Origin: Blautia sp.
GTDB lineage: Bacteria; Bacillota; Clostridia; Lachnospirales; Lachnospiraceae
Assembly (NCBI GenBank): GCA_017515325.1
Contig: JAFWGA010000019.1
Location: forward strand, 123,362-187,361
Reading direction: 5' to 3'
DNA: 64,000 bases
A program made the position numbers and the translations under genes. Under the pieces are notes generated by a model that worked only from the letters and a program-made list of their open reading frames with translations, made no database searches and had not been told where the DNA came from. Position 1 is the first letter of the stretch, and every line of letters starts with the position of its first letter. Positions 34,047-43,883 of this stretch are shown in pieces.

Positions 34047-35927
34047 ATGATACTGGAGAAAATTCAAAAGCCGAATGATATCCATCAGATCCCACTTAGA
34101 GATTTTCCTCAGCTGGCAGATGAGATAAGGGATTTTATCCTCCAATCGGTGAGCCGTTCAGGCGGACATCTTGCGTCAAACCTTGGAACTGTGGAGCTGA
34201 CTCTGGCTCTGCATAACGTTCTGACCTTTCCACAGGATAAGCTGGTCTGGGATGTAGGACATCAGGCCTATACACATAAAATTCTTACCGGACGAAAAGA
34301 AGATTTCGCTACTCTCCGTCAGGAGGGCGGACTCAGCGGTTTTCCCAAACGCTCGGAGAGTGACTGTGATGCTTTTGATTCAGGCCATAGTTCCAATTCT
34401 ATCTCCGCCGGCCTGGGCATGGTATACGCCAGAGATCTGTGTCAGGGGACGAATACGATCATTTCCGTCATCGGGGACGGCGCTCTGACGGGCGGGCTTG
34501 CTTTCGAGGCAATGAACAATGCGGCAGAGCTGGAAACGAATTTTATCATAGTGCTGAATGATAACAATATGTCTATTGCCCGAAATATCGGAGGGCTATC
34601 GTCCTATCTTTCCGTCATCCGTACAGCTCAGGCTTATACCGGGATGAAGCTTAATGTCACCCGGAGTCTGAACAAGGTGCCCAGGATAGGACCGGCTATT
34701 GTGCGGACGGTGCACAGAACAAAGAGTTCCATCAAACAGTTCTTTATCCCAGGCATGCTCTTTGAAAACATGGGCCTTACCTATATAGGACCGGTTGACG
34801 GTCATGACATGCGCCAGACCATGAGGCTGTTGAACGAGGCCAAGCGGGTACCCGGTCCGGTGATCGTGCATGTGTTGACACAGAAAGGGCATGGCTATGA
34901 ACCTGCCTGCAGATATCCGGAGAAATATCATGGCATCGGTCCATTCGATATCAAAACCGGCGAGCCGCTAAGCAAAAAGACCAAAGCAACCTATACCGAT
35001 ATTTTTTCGCAAACCCTTTGCCAACTGGGAAAGGAGAAGGGAAATCTGACTGCCGTTACAGCGGCAATGCCGGAAGGGACAGGACTCAAAGCATTCCAGC
35101 AATGTTTCCCTTCCCGCTTTTTTGATGTGGGGATTGCGGAAGGCCATGCGGTAAGCTTTGCCGCCGGACTGGCATTGGGCGGACTTCTGCCGGTTGTTGC
35201 CATCTATTCTTCCTTCCTGCAAAGAGCAGTAGATCAGCTGATGCATGATGTATGTATGCAGAGACTGCATATCCTTTTCGCCATAGACCGAAGTGGGTTT
35301 GTGGGGGCTGACGGGGAAACCCATCATGGCTGTTTCGATCTTTCCTACCTCAGTATGATGCCGAATATGACGGTGATGGCACCTAAGAGCGGCAGGGAGC
35401 TGACCAGCATGCTTTGGGCAGCCATGGATTTTGAAGGCCCGGTCGCTGTGCGTTATTCCAAGGACGAGGCCTGGGAAGATCCCGCCGGAAGAGAAGAACC
35501 GATCCGCTATGGAAAGGCAGAGCTGCTGAAAAAGGGAAAGAAAGTGGCTGTTCTTGCAGTCGGCAGTATGGTAAGTGTCTGTCTTGGCCTGGAGAAGGAG
35601 TTCCTCGAGGCAGGCATCGATGCGACATTTGTCAATATGCGTTTTATCAAACCAATGGATACAGAGCTTCTTGACCAGCTTGCCTCAGATCACGAGCTGT
35701 TTGTTACCGTGGAGGAAAATGTGCAAAGAGGTGGTATGGGGGAAGGGGTCTGTTCTTATCTTCAGATGCATCATCCTCATGTAAGGGTAAAGATTATGGC
35801 CATTGAAGACCGGTTTGTTCCCCAGGCTTCGGTTTATGCCCAGAGAAGAGAAAACGGTCTGTCCGGGCAGCATATAAAGGAATCGATCCTATCATTTTTT
35901 GAAGAGAAAGCCGGAGGAAAAATATGA
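34047..35927 (+). CDS. dxs: 1-deoxy-D-xylulose-5-phosphate synthase
   Basis: Thiamin-diphosphate enzyme that condenses pyruvate with glyceraldehyde 3-phosphate, the first step of the MEP isoprenoid route; 626 residues. Key features are SRSGGHLASNLGTVELTLALH, WDVGHQAYTHKILTGR, the ThDP motif GDGALTGGLAFEAMNNAAELETNFIIVLNDNNMSI, then the pyrimidine domain with FDVGIAEGHAVSFAAGLA and DRSGFVGADGETHHG, and a transketolase C-terminal domain. AAGGAG lies 5 bp before the ATG. Its stop overlaps tlyA by 4 bp (ATGA). Confidence 0.97.
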   Translation: MILEKIQKPNDIHQIPLRDFPQLADEIRDFILQSVSRSGGHLASNLGTVELTLALHNVLTFPQDKLVWDVGHQAYTHKILTGRKEDFATLRQEGGLSGFPKRSESDCDAFDSGHSSNSISAGLGMVYARDLCQGTNTIISVIGDGALTGGLAFEAMNNAAELETNFIIVLNDNNMSIARNIGGLSSYLSVIRTAQAYTGMKLNVTRSLNKVPRIGPAIVRTVHRTKSSIKQFFIPGMLFENMGLTYIGPVDGHDMRQTMRLLNEAKRVPGPVIVHVLTQKGHGYEPACRYPEKYHGIGPFDIKTGEPLSKKTKATYTDIFSQTLCQLGKEKGNLTAVTAAMPEGTGLKAFQQCFPSRFFDVGIAEGHAVSFAAGLALGGLLPVVAIYSSFLQRAVDQLMHDVCMQRLHILFAIDRSGFVGADGETHHGCFDLSYLSMMPNMTVMAPKSGRELTSMLWAAMDFEGPVAVRYSKDEAWEDPAGREEPIRYGKAELLKKGKKVAVLAVGSMVSVCLGLEKEFLEAGIDATFVNMRFIKPMDTELLDQLASDHELFVTVEENVQRGGMGEGVCSYLQMHHPHVRVKIMAIEDRFVPQASVYAQRRENGLSGQHIKESILSFFEEKAGGKI

Positions 35928-36739
35928 AAAAGCGGCTGGATGTCCTTTTAGTGGAAAGAGGTCTGGCCGCTTCCCGAGAAAAGGCCAAGCTGATCATCAT
36001 GGCGGGAGAAGTGTACGTGAACTCGCAAAAGGAGGATAAGGCAGGCTCTATGTTTGCGGAGGATGCGCTGATCGAGATACGATCCCATGCCTTACCTTTT
36101 GTCAGCCGAGGAGGCTTTAAACTGGACAAAGCGGTCAGGACCTTTGGTCTTGTCCTGGAAGGGTTGATCTGTCTGGATATCGGAGCTTCCACAGGGGGCT
36201 TTACGGATGTTATGCTGCAGAACAGGGCCCGAAGGGTTTACGCTATCGATGTTGGCTATGGACAGCTGGATTACCGGCTCAGGCAGGATGACAGAGTAGT
36301 GTGCATGGAAAAGACCAATATCCGTTATGTCACACCTGATGATATACCCGAAAAAGCGGATTTTGCATCTGTTGATGTGTCCTTTATTTCTCTGACTAAG
36401 GTACTGCCGGCTGTGAAAGCTCTCCTGAAGGAGGATGCGCAGCTTGTTTGCCTGATCAAACCACAGTTTGAGGCCGGAAGGGAAAAGGTGGGGAAAAAAG
36501 GAGTAGTCAAGGATCCCTTGATCCATATTGAGGTAGTAGAGAAAATCTGCTCCTTCTGTACAGAGCATGGTCTTGCATTGAAGAATCTGTCCTATTCCCC
36601 CATTAAAGGACCGGAGGGGAATATTGAATATCTGATGCAGGCAGAGAAGACAGACAGAACCGATCGAATGGATCCTGAGCTTTATGGGAGGATTTCCCGT
36701 CTTGTGGAAGAGGCTCACAAGGAGCTGGACAAGAAATGA
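35924..36739 (+). CDS. tlyA: TlyA-family rRNA methyltransferase
   Basis: A 271-residue protein with an N-terminal S4 RNA-binding domain (KKRLDVLLVERGLAASREKAKLIIMAGEVYVN) and a FtsJ-like Rossmann methyltransferase domain. SAM motif I is CLDIGASTGGFTDVML. DVGYGQLDYRLRQD and DVSFISLTKVLP follow, and LIKPQFEAG holds a catalytic lysine. TlyA proteins 2'-O-methylate ribosomal RNA in mycobacteria; older annotation as hemolysin is misleading. It overlaps both dxs and nadK by 4 bp. Confidence 0.93.
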   Translation: MKKRLDVLLVERGLAASREKAKLIIMAGEVYVNSQKEDKAGSMFAEDALIEIRSHALPFVSRGGFKLDKAVRTFGLVLEGLICLDIGASTGGFTDVMLQNRARRVYAIDVGYGQLDYRLRQDDRVVCMEKTNIRYVTPDDIPEKADFASVDVSFISLTKVLPAVKALLKEDAQLVCLIKPQFEAGREKVGKKGVVKDPLIHIEVVEKICSFCTEHGLALKNLSYSPIKGPEGNIEYLMQAEKTDRTDRMDPELYGRISRLVEEAHKELDKK

Positions 36740-37593
36740 AAAAATTTTTAATCATAACCAATCCTTCAAAGGATCAGGGACTGCAGCTGACTGAGACCAT
36801 CGCCCGTTATATCACAAGCAATGGCTGTTCCTGTCAGACCATGATCGCTCACAAAAAGAAGGACAGCAGCTTTCGTTATACAGACCCGTCCTTGATTCCG
36901 GAGGATACGGATTGCATCATGGTGCTGGGAGGAGACGGGACCATGCTTCAGGCGGCCAGAGACGTTGTGCAGCTTTCGATGCCGCTGATCGGGGTAAATC
37001 TGGGAAACATGGGGTTTCTGGCTGAGGTAGACAGAAAATCCCTGTATTCTGCCCTGGACAAGCTGATGCGGGATTCCTGTGAGATGGAGGAGCGTATGAT
37101 GCTTTCAGGGGAGGTGTACCGGGGAGAGGAAAAGCTGGGAGAGGATATTGCCCTGAATGATATCACCATCAGCCGAGAGGGAAATCACCTGAGGGTAGTC
37201 CGTCTGATCAATTATGTAAACGGAGAATACCTGACAAATTATCAGGCTGATGGCATTGTGGTAGCGACTCCCACAGGTTCTACCGGCTACAGTCTTTCCG
37301 TTGGAGGTCCCATTGTATCTCCCAATGCCGAGATGATGATTATGACACCTATCGCTCCCCATACCCTGACGGCCCGCAGTATCGTACTGCCTTCACAGGA
37401 TGTGGTAACCGTAGAGCTGGGGCCTGGCAGACATCAGGATGTGGAAAAGGGTTTGGTCTGCTTCGATTCCGATACTGTTATCAACATGGTGTCCGGGGAT
37501 CGGGTTATCATCCGCAAGGCAGCGTTAAAAACACGCATCATCAGGCTGAACCGTCTGAGCTTTGTGGAAGTGCTTAGACAGAAGATGGATTGA
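36736..37593 (+). CDS. nadK: NAD kinase
   Basis: Phosphorylates NAD to NADP; 285 residues. The signature GGDGTMLQAARDV (ATP-site GGDG) lies near residue 62, NLGNMGFLAEV follows, and the second conserved region is NDITISREGNHLRVVRL with YQADGIVVATPTGSTGYSLSVGGPIV. It overlaps tlyA by 4 bp, and argR follows 18 bp later. This order is the standard Firmicutes one. Confidence 0.96.
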   Translation: MKKFLIITNPSKDQGLQLTETIARYITSNGCSCQTMIAHKKKDSSFRYTDPSLIPEDTDCIMVLGGDGTMLQAARDVVQLSMPLIGVNLGNMGFLAEVDRKSLYSALDKLMRDSCEMEERMMLSGEVYRGEEKLGEDIALNDITISREGNHLRVVRLINYVNGEYLTNYQADGIVVATPTGSTGYSLSVGGPIVSPNAEMMIMTPIAPHTLTARSIVLPSQDVVTVELGPGRHQDVEKGLVCFDSDTVINMVSGDRVIIRKAALKTRIIRLNRLSFVEVLRQKMD

Positions 37594-37611
37594 CAGGACA
37601 GGAGGGCATAT

Positions 37612-38067
37612 TTGAAATCTGCCAGACAGGAAAAAATATTGGAGCTGATCCATGAATATGAGATCGATACTCAGGAGGAGCTCGTTATGCGCCTTGAAGA
37701 GGCTGGCTATAGAGTAACCCAGGCTACCATTTCCCGGGACATTCATGCCCTTAACCTGACAAAGGTTCCCGGATCACAAGGAAAGTCACGCTATGCGGTC
37801 CTGGAAGAAAAGACAGGGCGCAGCCAGGACAAAAATGAACAATTGCTGGCCGATCTTGTATCCCATACAGCAGTAGGTCAGAATATGCTTGTCCTTCATA
37901 CTGCTCCAGGGATGGCTATGGGGGCGGCGGCAGCTTTGGACTCCTTTCAATGGAAGGAGATTCTTGGGTGCATCGCAGGGGATGATACGATTTTCTGTGT
38001 GTGTCCCAATGAAGAGCTGGCCCAGGAGATTGCTGTGCGCCTGAAGGCTTTGAAGGGGGCATTCTGA
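37612..38067 (+). CDS. argR: Arginine repressor ArgR
   Basis: Hexameric arginine-responsive regulator, 151 residues. The N-terminal winged-helix domain contains QEELVMRLEEAGYRVTQATISRDIHALNLTKV, with the SR recognition pair. The C-terminal arginine-binding domain has NMLVLHTAPGMAMGAAAALDS and GCIAGDDTIFCVC, where GDDT contains the arginine-contacting aspartates. The start codon is TTG after AGGAGG at 37600-37605. It may regulate argH at 44492, among other targets. Confidence 0.95.
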   Translation: MKSARQEKILELIHEYEIDTQEELVMRLEEAGYRVTQATISRDIHALNLTKVPGSQGKSRYAVLEEKTGRSQDKNEQLLADLVSHTAVGQNMLVLHTAPGMAMGAAAALDSFQWKEILGCIAGDDTIFCVCPNEELAQEIAVRLKALKGAF

Positions 38068-38160
38068 AAAGGCAGAAGCATCCTTGCTCCGATCCGAAAG
38101 GAGGGAAGGGGTGCTTTTGTCCTGCCAGTGAATCTGATATGGTGAAAAAGGGGGGATTAT

Positions 38161-39840
38161 ATGCTTGTTCACCTTCATGTAAAAAACCTTGCTCTGATCG
38201 AAGAAATAGAAGTTGATTTTGACAGAGGCTTAAATATTCTCACCGGAGAGACCGGTGCAGGAAAATCAATTCTTTTGGGCTCCATCCAGTTGATTTTGGG
38301 AGGAAAAGTATCGCGGACCATGATCCGTAAGGATTCCCCCTATGCGCTGGTGGAGCTTTTGTTTCAGGTGGAAAACGAAGCAGTCAAGAAGGCTCTTGAG
38401 GATATGGACATTCCTCTTGAGGACGGTCAGATCCTTTTGTCGAGAAAGCTGATGGACGGACGCAGCATCAATAAGATCAATGAGGAAACCACCACTGTCG
38501 GCCGTATGAAGGAGACGGCAGCTTTGCTTCTGGACATCCATGGGCAGCATGAACACCAGTCTCTTTTGTATCCGGCCAGGCAGCTGGAAATATTGGACTC
38601 CTATGCGGGCGAGGAGCTGGAAAAAAAGGCCGGGCAGACCAGTAAAGCCTATACTGCCTACAAGAAATGCCTGAGTGAGCTCAGATCCTTTGATCAGGAT
38701 GAGGAAAGCCGGGAAAGAGAACAATCCCTTCTGGAATTTGAGATCCAGGAGATTGAACAGGCAAAGGTCAAGGTGGGAGAGGATGAAGCCCTGGAGGAGC
38801 AGTACCGCCGCATGGCAAACAGCAAAAGGATACTGGAAGCCTGCTCGGGAATTCAAGGAATTCTAAACGGTACTGATGGTGTACTTGACAGGATTTCTGA
38901 AGCCGGAAGGCTGCTTCGCCAGGTTCTGGATTTGGACGGCCAGCTGGGAGCTTTGTCGGAAAATCTTCTGCAGATTGATTCTCTTTTGTCTGATTTTGGC
39001 AGGGACTTTTACTCATATATTGACAGTCTTTCCTTTGACGAGGAGGATTTCTATCGGGTCAGCAGCAGGCTGGACAAGATCAACGATTTGAAGGCCAAAT
39101 ACGGTGGCTCTGTGGAGGCGATTCTGGCTTATCAGGACAAGCAGGCAAAAAGACTGGAGGAACTGCAGAGTTATTCCCAGAGCCTGCAGGAACTGAAGCA
39201 GGAACAGGCCTTGCTAAGGCGCCAGCTGGATTCTGCCTGCAGGGAGCTTTCTTTGGCCAGGCAGGAGGCGGGTAAGAGACTCTCCCGTGAGATCGAGGAA
39301 GGATTAAGGGATCTGAATTTCGCCAATGTTTCTTTTTCCCTTCGGTTTGATAAGAAAAAAAGCTACACAGCACAGGGCTATGATGAGCTTTCCTATATGA
39401 TCGCTACAAATCCTGGCGAAGAACAGAAGCCCTTGCAAGAGATTGTATCAGGTGGTGAGCTTTCCCGTATCATGCTTGCCCTCAAGGCGATTCTGGCAGA
39501 CAAGGACCAAATAGAAACGCTTGTTTTTGACGAGATCGACACGGGGATCAGTGGCAGGACAGCACAGAAGGTGTCAGAAAAAATGGCGATTATTGGCAGA
39601 AACCATCAGGTATTGTGTATCACCCACCTGCCTCAGATCGCAGCCATGGCTGATGTGCATTTTGAGATAGAAAAGCAGGCTCAGGAGGCTTCAGCCAGAA
39701 CCATGATCCATGTCCTTGATGAAGAGACCTCCATAAGGGAGCTTGCCAGACTTTTGGGCGGAAATTCCCTGACGGAGGCAGCCTTGGCCAATGCCAGAGA
39801 AATGAAAGCGTTGGCTCAAAATTATAAAAAAAATATTTAA
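38161..39840 (+). CDS. recN: DNA repair protein RecN
   Basis: SMC-like ATPase active in double-strand-break repair; 559 residues. Walker A is LTGETGAGKSILLGSI near residue 28, and LLDIHGQHEHQSLL follows. A long coiled coil occupies roughly 155-370, and the ABC signature VSGGELSRIMLALKAIL and Walker B TLVFDEIDTGISG lie near 435-470. The gene follows argR after 93 bp in the usual order. The spoIVB gene normally found between recN and spo0A is absent. Confidence 0.96.
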   Translation: MLVHLHVKNLALIEEIEVDFDRGLNILTGETGAGKSILLGSIQLILGGKVSRTMIRKDSPYALVELLFQVENEAVKKALEDMDIPLEDGQILLSRKLMDGRSINKINEETTTVGRMKETAALLLDIHGQHEHQSLLYPARQLEILDSYAGEELEKKAGQTSKAYTAYKKCLSELRSFDQDEESREREQSLLEFEIQEIEQAKVKVGEDEALEEQYRRMANSKRILEACSGIQGILNGTDGVLDRISEAGRLLRQVLDLDGQLGALSENLLQIDSLLSDFGRDFYSYIDSLSFDEEDFYRVSSRLDKINDLKAKYGGSVEAILAYQDKQAKRLEELQSYSQSLQELKQEQALLRRQLDSACRELSLARQEAGKRLSREIEEGLRDLNFANVSFSLRFDKKKSYTAQGYDELSYMIATNPGEEQKPLQEIVSGGELSRIMLALKAILADKDQIETLVFDEIDTGISGRTAQKVSEKMAIIGRNHQVLCITHLPQIAAMADVHFEIEKQAQEASARTMIHVLDEETSIRELARLLGGNSLTEAALANAREMKALAQNYKKNI

Positions 39841-39908
39841 TTTTTATGAATGAAATGATAGAAATAACGATATAGATTTTACACGCAATGAACTATTTGT
39901 GCCATTTT

Positions 39909-39915
39909 TGTCGAA
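39909..39915 (+). promoter_or_regulatory. Spo0A box
   Basis: TGTCGAA, an exact match to the 0A-box consensus, 39 bp before the -35 box of the spo0A promoter. This suggests that Spo0A controls its own gene. Confidence 0.6.
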
Positions 39916-39954
39916 AAAGCTCGAACGGTTTTCGGGTAATTTTGCAAAAATATA

Positions 39955-39983
39955 TTGAAATTACCGAATTCCCCCCGTATAAT
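39955..39983 (+). promoter_or_regulatory. Promoter of spo0A
   Basis: TTGAAA (39955-39960) and TATAAT (39978-39983) separated by 17 bp; sigma-A type. Confidence 0.8.
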
Positions 39984-40153
39984 AGACCCAGTTCCAACAC
40001 AGTACTGTTGATATGGCCATGAGGAACAAAAAAGGACAGGTATAAACCAGATACGAAGATCGAGATATGACGGCATCGAGTCTGTCCTGCAACTGTGAAG
40101 GAGCCTGTCACTGAAAAGTGACAGGGATCGTATGAAATGGGAGATACTGCTGA

Positions 40154-41005
40154 ATGGAAAAAATTAAGGTTGTGATCATTGACGATAACGAGGAACAGGT
40201 CGATCAGCTGACCAAGGTGGTAATGGAGGATCAGGATTTCCTGCTGGTAGGGAAGGCCTACAATGGGGAACAGGCCTGCAGGATCATACGGGAGAGGAGA
40301 CCGGATATCGTTATTCTTGATATTGTCATGCCACAGGGAGACGGCTTGTATGTTATGGACACTATCAGCAAGGATCAATCGCTGCAGAAGCAGCCGGCCT
40401 TTTTGATCGTAAGTGCCGTTGGCAAGGATGAGGTTATTCATGATGCCTTCGAACTGGGGGCTCAGTATTATGTTCGTAAGCCTGTCGATCCGATTATCAT
40501 TATGGGAAAGATGAGGCATCTCTTTTTCAGAAATCTGCCTTTGGTGCCTGAGAAAAGCCCAGGAGCCAGACAAATCCTGAGGCAGTCGTCTTTTGGCGGC
40601 AGGGATATCCTGAGAGAGGATTCCCCCATCTATATTTCAGGAAATCCGGAGCTGGATATCACCGAGATCCTTATGGAGCTTGGGGTTCCAAGCCATATCA
40701 AGGGGTATTCCTATCTTCGTAAAGCCGTTTTGATCGCCGTGAGGGATCCTCGTACCCTGGAATTCGTTTCAAGAAATATCTATTCCCAGATCGCGGACCA
40801 GTATGATACGACGCCACAGCGGGTAGAACGAGCGATACGCCATGCGATAGAGGTTTCCTGGAACAGGGGAAGACTCGAGTTGATCGACAAATTGTTTGGT
40901 TATTCCGTGAATACACGAAAGGGAAAGCCGACCAATGCGGAATTTATTGCCATTCTGACGGATAAAATTTCACTTGAGTATAAAATAAACCTTCCCAAGG
41001 AATGA
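40154..41005 (+). CDS. spo0A: Stage 0 sporulation response regulator Spo0A
   Basis: Master regulator of the sporulation/stationary-phase switch, 283 residues. The receiver domain has the acidic pair D10-D11, phospho-acceptor D56 in VILDIVMPQGDG and K106-region VRKPVDP. The C-terminal effector domain (about 165-283) carries the Spo0A-specific recognition helix, including YSQIADQYDTTPQRVERAIRHAIEVSWNRG. All phosphorylation residues are present, so it should be functional. No sporulation gene adjoins it, so true spore formation cannot be concluded from this window. Confidence 0.97.
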   Translation: MEKIKVVIIDDNEEQVDQLTKVVMEDQDFLLVGKAYNGEQACRIIRERRPDIVILDIVMPQGDGLYVMDTISKDQSLQKQPAFLIVSAVGKDEVIHDAFELGAQYYVRKPVDPIIIMGKMRHLFFRNLPLVPEKSPGARQILRQSSFGGRDILREDSPIYISGNPELDITEILMELGVPSHIKGYSYLRKAVLIAVRDPRTLEFVSRNIYSQIADQYDTTPQRVERAIRHAIEVSWNRGRLELIDKLFGYSVNTRKGKPTNAEFIAILTDKISLEYKINLPKE

Positions 41006-41091
41006 TTTTTCAAGTATAATATACCATATAGTTACACACTTCGTAACGGAACAGTTTCGAAAAAGTCATTTCTGCGAAGGAGGGGTTATTA

Positions 41092-42537
41092 GTGAAGAAT
41101 ATTGTTTACGCTACATCGGAGGCCGTTCCCTTTATTAAAACCGGAGGACTGGCGGACGTGGCCGGGTCGCTGCCAAAGTGCTTTGACAAGAATTATTTTG
41201 ACATTCGAGTTATTCTTCCTAAATACGCCTGCATGAAGCAGGAGTGGAAAGATAAAATGGAATATGTGACTCACTTCTATATGGACCTGGGATATAAGAA
41301 CTGCTATGTCGGTATCCTCCACATAGAGTATGAAGGAATCCATTTCTATTTTATTGACAATGAATACTATTTCAGCGGTCCTCAGCCTTATGACGGCGGT
41401 ACCTGGGATCTGGAAAAGTTTGCCTATTTTTCCAAGGCAGTCTTATCTGTGCTTCCGGTGATCGGCTTCCAGCCTCAGATCATTCACTGCCATGACTGGC
41501 AGACAGGCCTGGTTCCGGTATATCTTCATGATTCCTTCCAGCAGAACCCCTTCTTCTGGGGAATCAAGACAATCATGACCATCCATAATCTGAAGTTCCA
41601 GGGCGTGTGGGATGTCAAGACGATCAAGTCTATTACCGGGCTTTCGGATTATTACTTCACCCCGGATAAGATGGAGGCCTACAAGGATGCCAATTATCTC
41701 AAAGGCGGGATCGTCTTTGCCGATGCCATCACAACAGTGAGCAATACCTACGCGGAGGAGATCAAGACACCATTTTACGGGGAAGGTCTGGACGGTTTGC
41801 TTCGCGCCAGAACCAACAGCCTGCGTGGTATTGTCAACGGTATCGATTATGATGATTTCAATCCTGCTACGGATCCCCATATCGAAGCCCGTTACGATGC
41901 GGTGACCTTCCGCAAGGAAAAGGTCAAAAATAAACTGGCTCTGCAAAGGGATCTGGGACTGAATCAGGATGAAAACGTCATGATGATCGGTATGGTATCG
42001 AGACTGACAGACCAGAAGGGCTTCGATCTGATCGCTTACGTTATGGACGAGCTTTGCCAGGACGCTGTGCAGATTGTGGTTCTGGGAACCGGCGAGGAGC
42101 GGTATGAAAATATGTTCCGGCACTTTGACTGGAAATATCACGGAAAGGTTTCTGCTCAGATCTATTATGATGAACCTCTTTCCCACAAGATTTACGCGGC
42201 CTCCGATGTTTTCCTGATGCCGTCTCTGTTTGAGCCCTGTGGCCTTTCTCAATTGATGAGCCTTCGCTATGGAACCCTTCCCATCGTCAGAGAGACAGGG
42301 GGACTAAAGGATACGGTTCAGCCCTTCAATGAGTACGAGGGAACCGGTACGGGCTTTAGCTTCAGCAATTACAACGCCCATGAGATGCTCAGTATGATCC
42401 GCTATGCAGAGAAGATTTTCTATGACCGTAAGCGGGACTGGAACAAGATGGTGGACCGCGCCATGGCGGCTGATTTCTCCTGGCACAATTCCGCAAGCCA
42501 ATATGAAGAAATGTACAATTGGCTGATTGGGGAATGA
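41092..42537 (+). CDS. glgA: Glycogen synthase
   Basis: GT5 glycosyltransferase that extends alpha-1,4-glucan from ADP-glucose; 481 residues. The N-terminal KTGGLADVAGSLPK is the ADP-glucose-binding signature. HCHDWQTGLVPVYL, MTIHNLKFQGVW, GIVNGIDYDDFNPATD, GMVSRLTDQKGFDLI and the C-terminal SLFEPCGLSQLMSLRYGTLPIVRETGGLKDTV are conserved. The start is GTG, fixed by AAGGAGGGG. The rest of the glycogen pathway (glgC/D, glgB) is not nearby. A TATAAT at 41015-41020 may be its -10 box, with a poor -35. Confidence 0.96.
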   Translation: MKNIVYATSEAVPFIKTGGLADVAGSLPKCFDKNYFDIRVILPKYACMKQEWKDKMEYVTHFYMDLGYKNCYVGILHIEYEGIHFYFIDNEYYFSGPQPYDGGTWDLEKFAYFSKAVLSVLPVIGFQPQIIHCHDWQTGLVPVYLHDSFQQNPFFWGIKTIMTIHNLKFQGVWDVKTIKSITGLSDYYFTPDKMEAYKDANYLKGGIVFADAITTVSNTYAEEIKTPFYGEGLDGLLRARTNSLRGIVNGIDYDDFNPATDPHIEARYDAVTFRKEKVKNKLALQRDLGLNQDENVMMIGMVSRLTDQKGFDLIAYVMDELCQDAVQIVVLGTGEERYENMFRHFDWKYHGKVSAQIYYDEPLSHKIYAASDVFLMPSLFEPCGLSQLMSLRYGTLPIVRETGGLKDTVQPFNEYEGTGTGFSFSNYNAHEMLSMIRYAEKIFYDRKRDWNKMVDRAMAADFSWHNSASQYEEMYNWLIGE

Positions 42538-42612
42538 GTATTCTGTTCCGAGTTTTGAGAAGGGGCAAAGAAGAATAGCGGCTGTTTTTGAAATTGAATG
42601 GTATGAATAAAG

Positions 42613-42667
42613 TAATCACCTGCCTGACATCGTTGATGCACATCATGTCATAAAAGGCAGGTGATTA
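42613..42667 (+). promoter_or_regulatory. Long hairpin in the recA leader
   Basis: A perfect 12-bp stem TAATCACCTGCC/GGCAGGTGATTA (42613-42624, 42656-42667) encloses TGACAT/ATGTCA and GATG/CATC inner stems. No T run follows, so it is not an ordinary terminator. It ends 24 bp before the recA start and covers the region just upstream of the ribosome binding site. Confidence 0.6.
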
Positions 42668-42691
42668 TCTATGTACAGATGAGGAGTAAGG

Positions 42692-43879
42692 ATGGGAAAC
42701 GAAGACAAATTAAAGGCGCTGGACGCTGCGTTATCTAAGATCGAAAAGGATTTTGGCAAGGGATCGATCATGAAACTGGGGGATCAGGCTACGGCCATGC
42801 AGGTCGAGACAATTCCCACGGGATCTCTGAGCCTGGATATCGCGTTGGGCGTTGGGGGAATTCCTAAGGGAAGAATCATAGAGGTCTATGGCCCTGAATC
42901 CAGCGGAAAAACAACTGTCGCCCTTCATATGGTGGCGGAGGTGCAGAAAAGGGGCGGTATTGCGGGCTTTATTGATGCGGAACATGCTCTGGATCCGGTT
43001 TATGCGAAAAATATCGGAGTGGATATCGACAATCTCTATATCTCTCAGCCGGATAACGGGGAGCAGGCGTTGGAGATCACGGAAACGATGGTTCGATCCG
43101 GTGCTATCGATATTGTGATCATCGACTCGGTGGCTGCTCTGGTTCCGAAAGCCGAGATTGACGGTGACATGGGGGATTCCCATGTAGGCCTGCAGGCCAG
43201 GCTGATGAGCCAGGCCTTGAGAAAGCTTACAGCAGTGGTAAGCAAGACCAATTGTATCGTCGTTTTTATCAATCAGCTGCGCGAAAAGGTCGGCGTGATG
43301 TTTGGCAATCCAGAGACGACCACCGGCGGCAGAGCCTTGAAATTCTATGCCTCCGTCCGTATGGAAGTGCGAAGAGGTGAGACCCTGAAACAGGGCGGCG
43401 ATGCCATTGGCTGCCATACCAAGATTAAGATTGCCAAAAATAAGGTTGCTCCCCCCTTTAAGACGGCGGAATTCGATATCATGTTCGGAACAGGTATCTC
43501 CCGGGAAGGAGATATCCTGGATCTGGCTGCGGACATCAATGTGGTCAATAAGAGTGGAGCCTGGTATTCCTATGAAGGAGCAAAAATCGGTCAAGGCCGG
43601 GAGAACACAAAGCAGTATCTGCTGGATAATCCCGCCGTCTGTGAGGAAATAGAGAATAAGGTTCGAGCGTATTATAATCTGGGTCCATCTGTCGGACCGG
43701 CTAAGGAAAATCCTTCTGAGCCTGCCCCGGCAAAGCCGGGCAGAAAGAGAGCTTCAAAGAAAGCAGAGAAGGAAGAAGCGGTAGATGAGGATATGGCTGT
43801 GGAAATGGATGAACCCATGGATGATACAGCCGACCTGGATCAGATGATGGACATCGATCCTGCCATAGAGGAAGAATAA
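42692..43879 (+). CDS. recA: Recombinase RecA
   Basis: Strand-exchange ATPase and LexA co-protease, 395 residues. Walker A is GPESSGKTT near residue 67. [54 protein letters not shown] and [32 protein letters not shown] are all conserved. The C-terminal ~50 residues form an extended, very acidic tail after a [13 protein letters not shown] basic patch, longer than in many Firmicutes. recX follows after 4 bp. No LexA/DinR-type operator (GAAC-N4-GTTC) was found upstream. Confidence 0.98.
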   Translation: MGNEDKLKALDAALSKIEKDFGKGSIMKLGDQATAMQVETIPTGSLSLDIALGVGGIPKGRIIEVYGPESSGKTTVALHMVAEVQKRGGIAGFIDAEHALDPVYAKNIGVDIDNLYISQPDNGEQALEITETMVRSGAIDIVIIDSVAALVPKAEIDGDMGDSHVGLQARLMSQALRKLTAVVSKTNCIVVFINQLREKVGVMFGNPETTTGGRALKFYASVRMEVRRGETLKQGGDAIGCHTKIKIAKNKVAPPFKTAEFDIMFGTGISREGDILDLAADINVVNKSGAWYSYEGAKIGQGRENTKQYLLDNPAVCEEIENKVRAYYNLGPSVGPAKENPSEPAPAKPGRKRASKKAEKEEAVDEDMAVEMDEPMDDTADLDQMMDIDPAIEEE

Positions 43880-43883
43880 GGCC

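Larger units (their letters stand above)
39841..40153. other. recN-spo0A intergenic region without spoIVB
   Basis: This 313-bp region has no open frame of note. It carries a Spo0A box and a consensus promoter (listed separately), then a ~170-bp leader with an 8-bp inverted repeat CTGTCACT/AGTGACAG near 40107-40123. In most spore formers spoIVB occupies this position. Confidence 0.7.

Noticed and set aside
42538-42691. LexA/DinR operator before recA
   Set aside because: No GAAC-N4-GTTC palindrome occurs in the gap; only the long hairpin is present.
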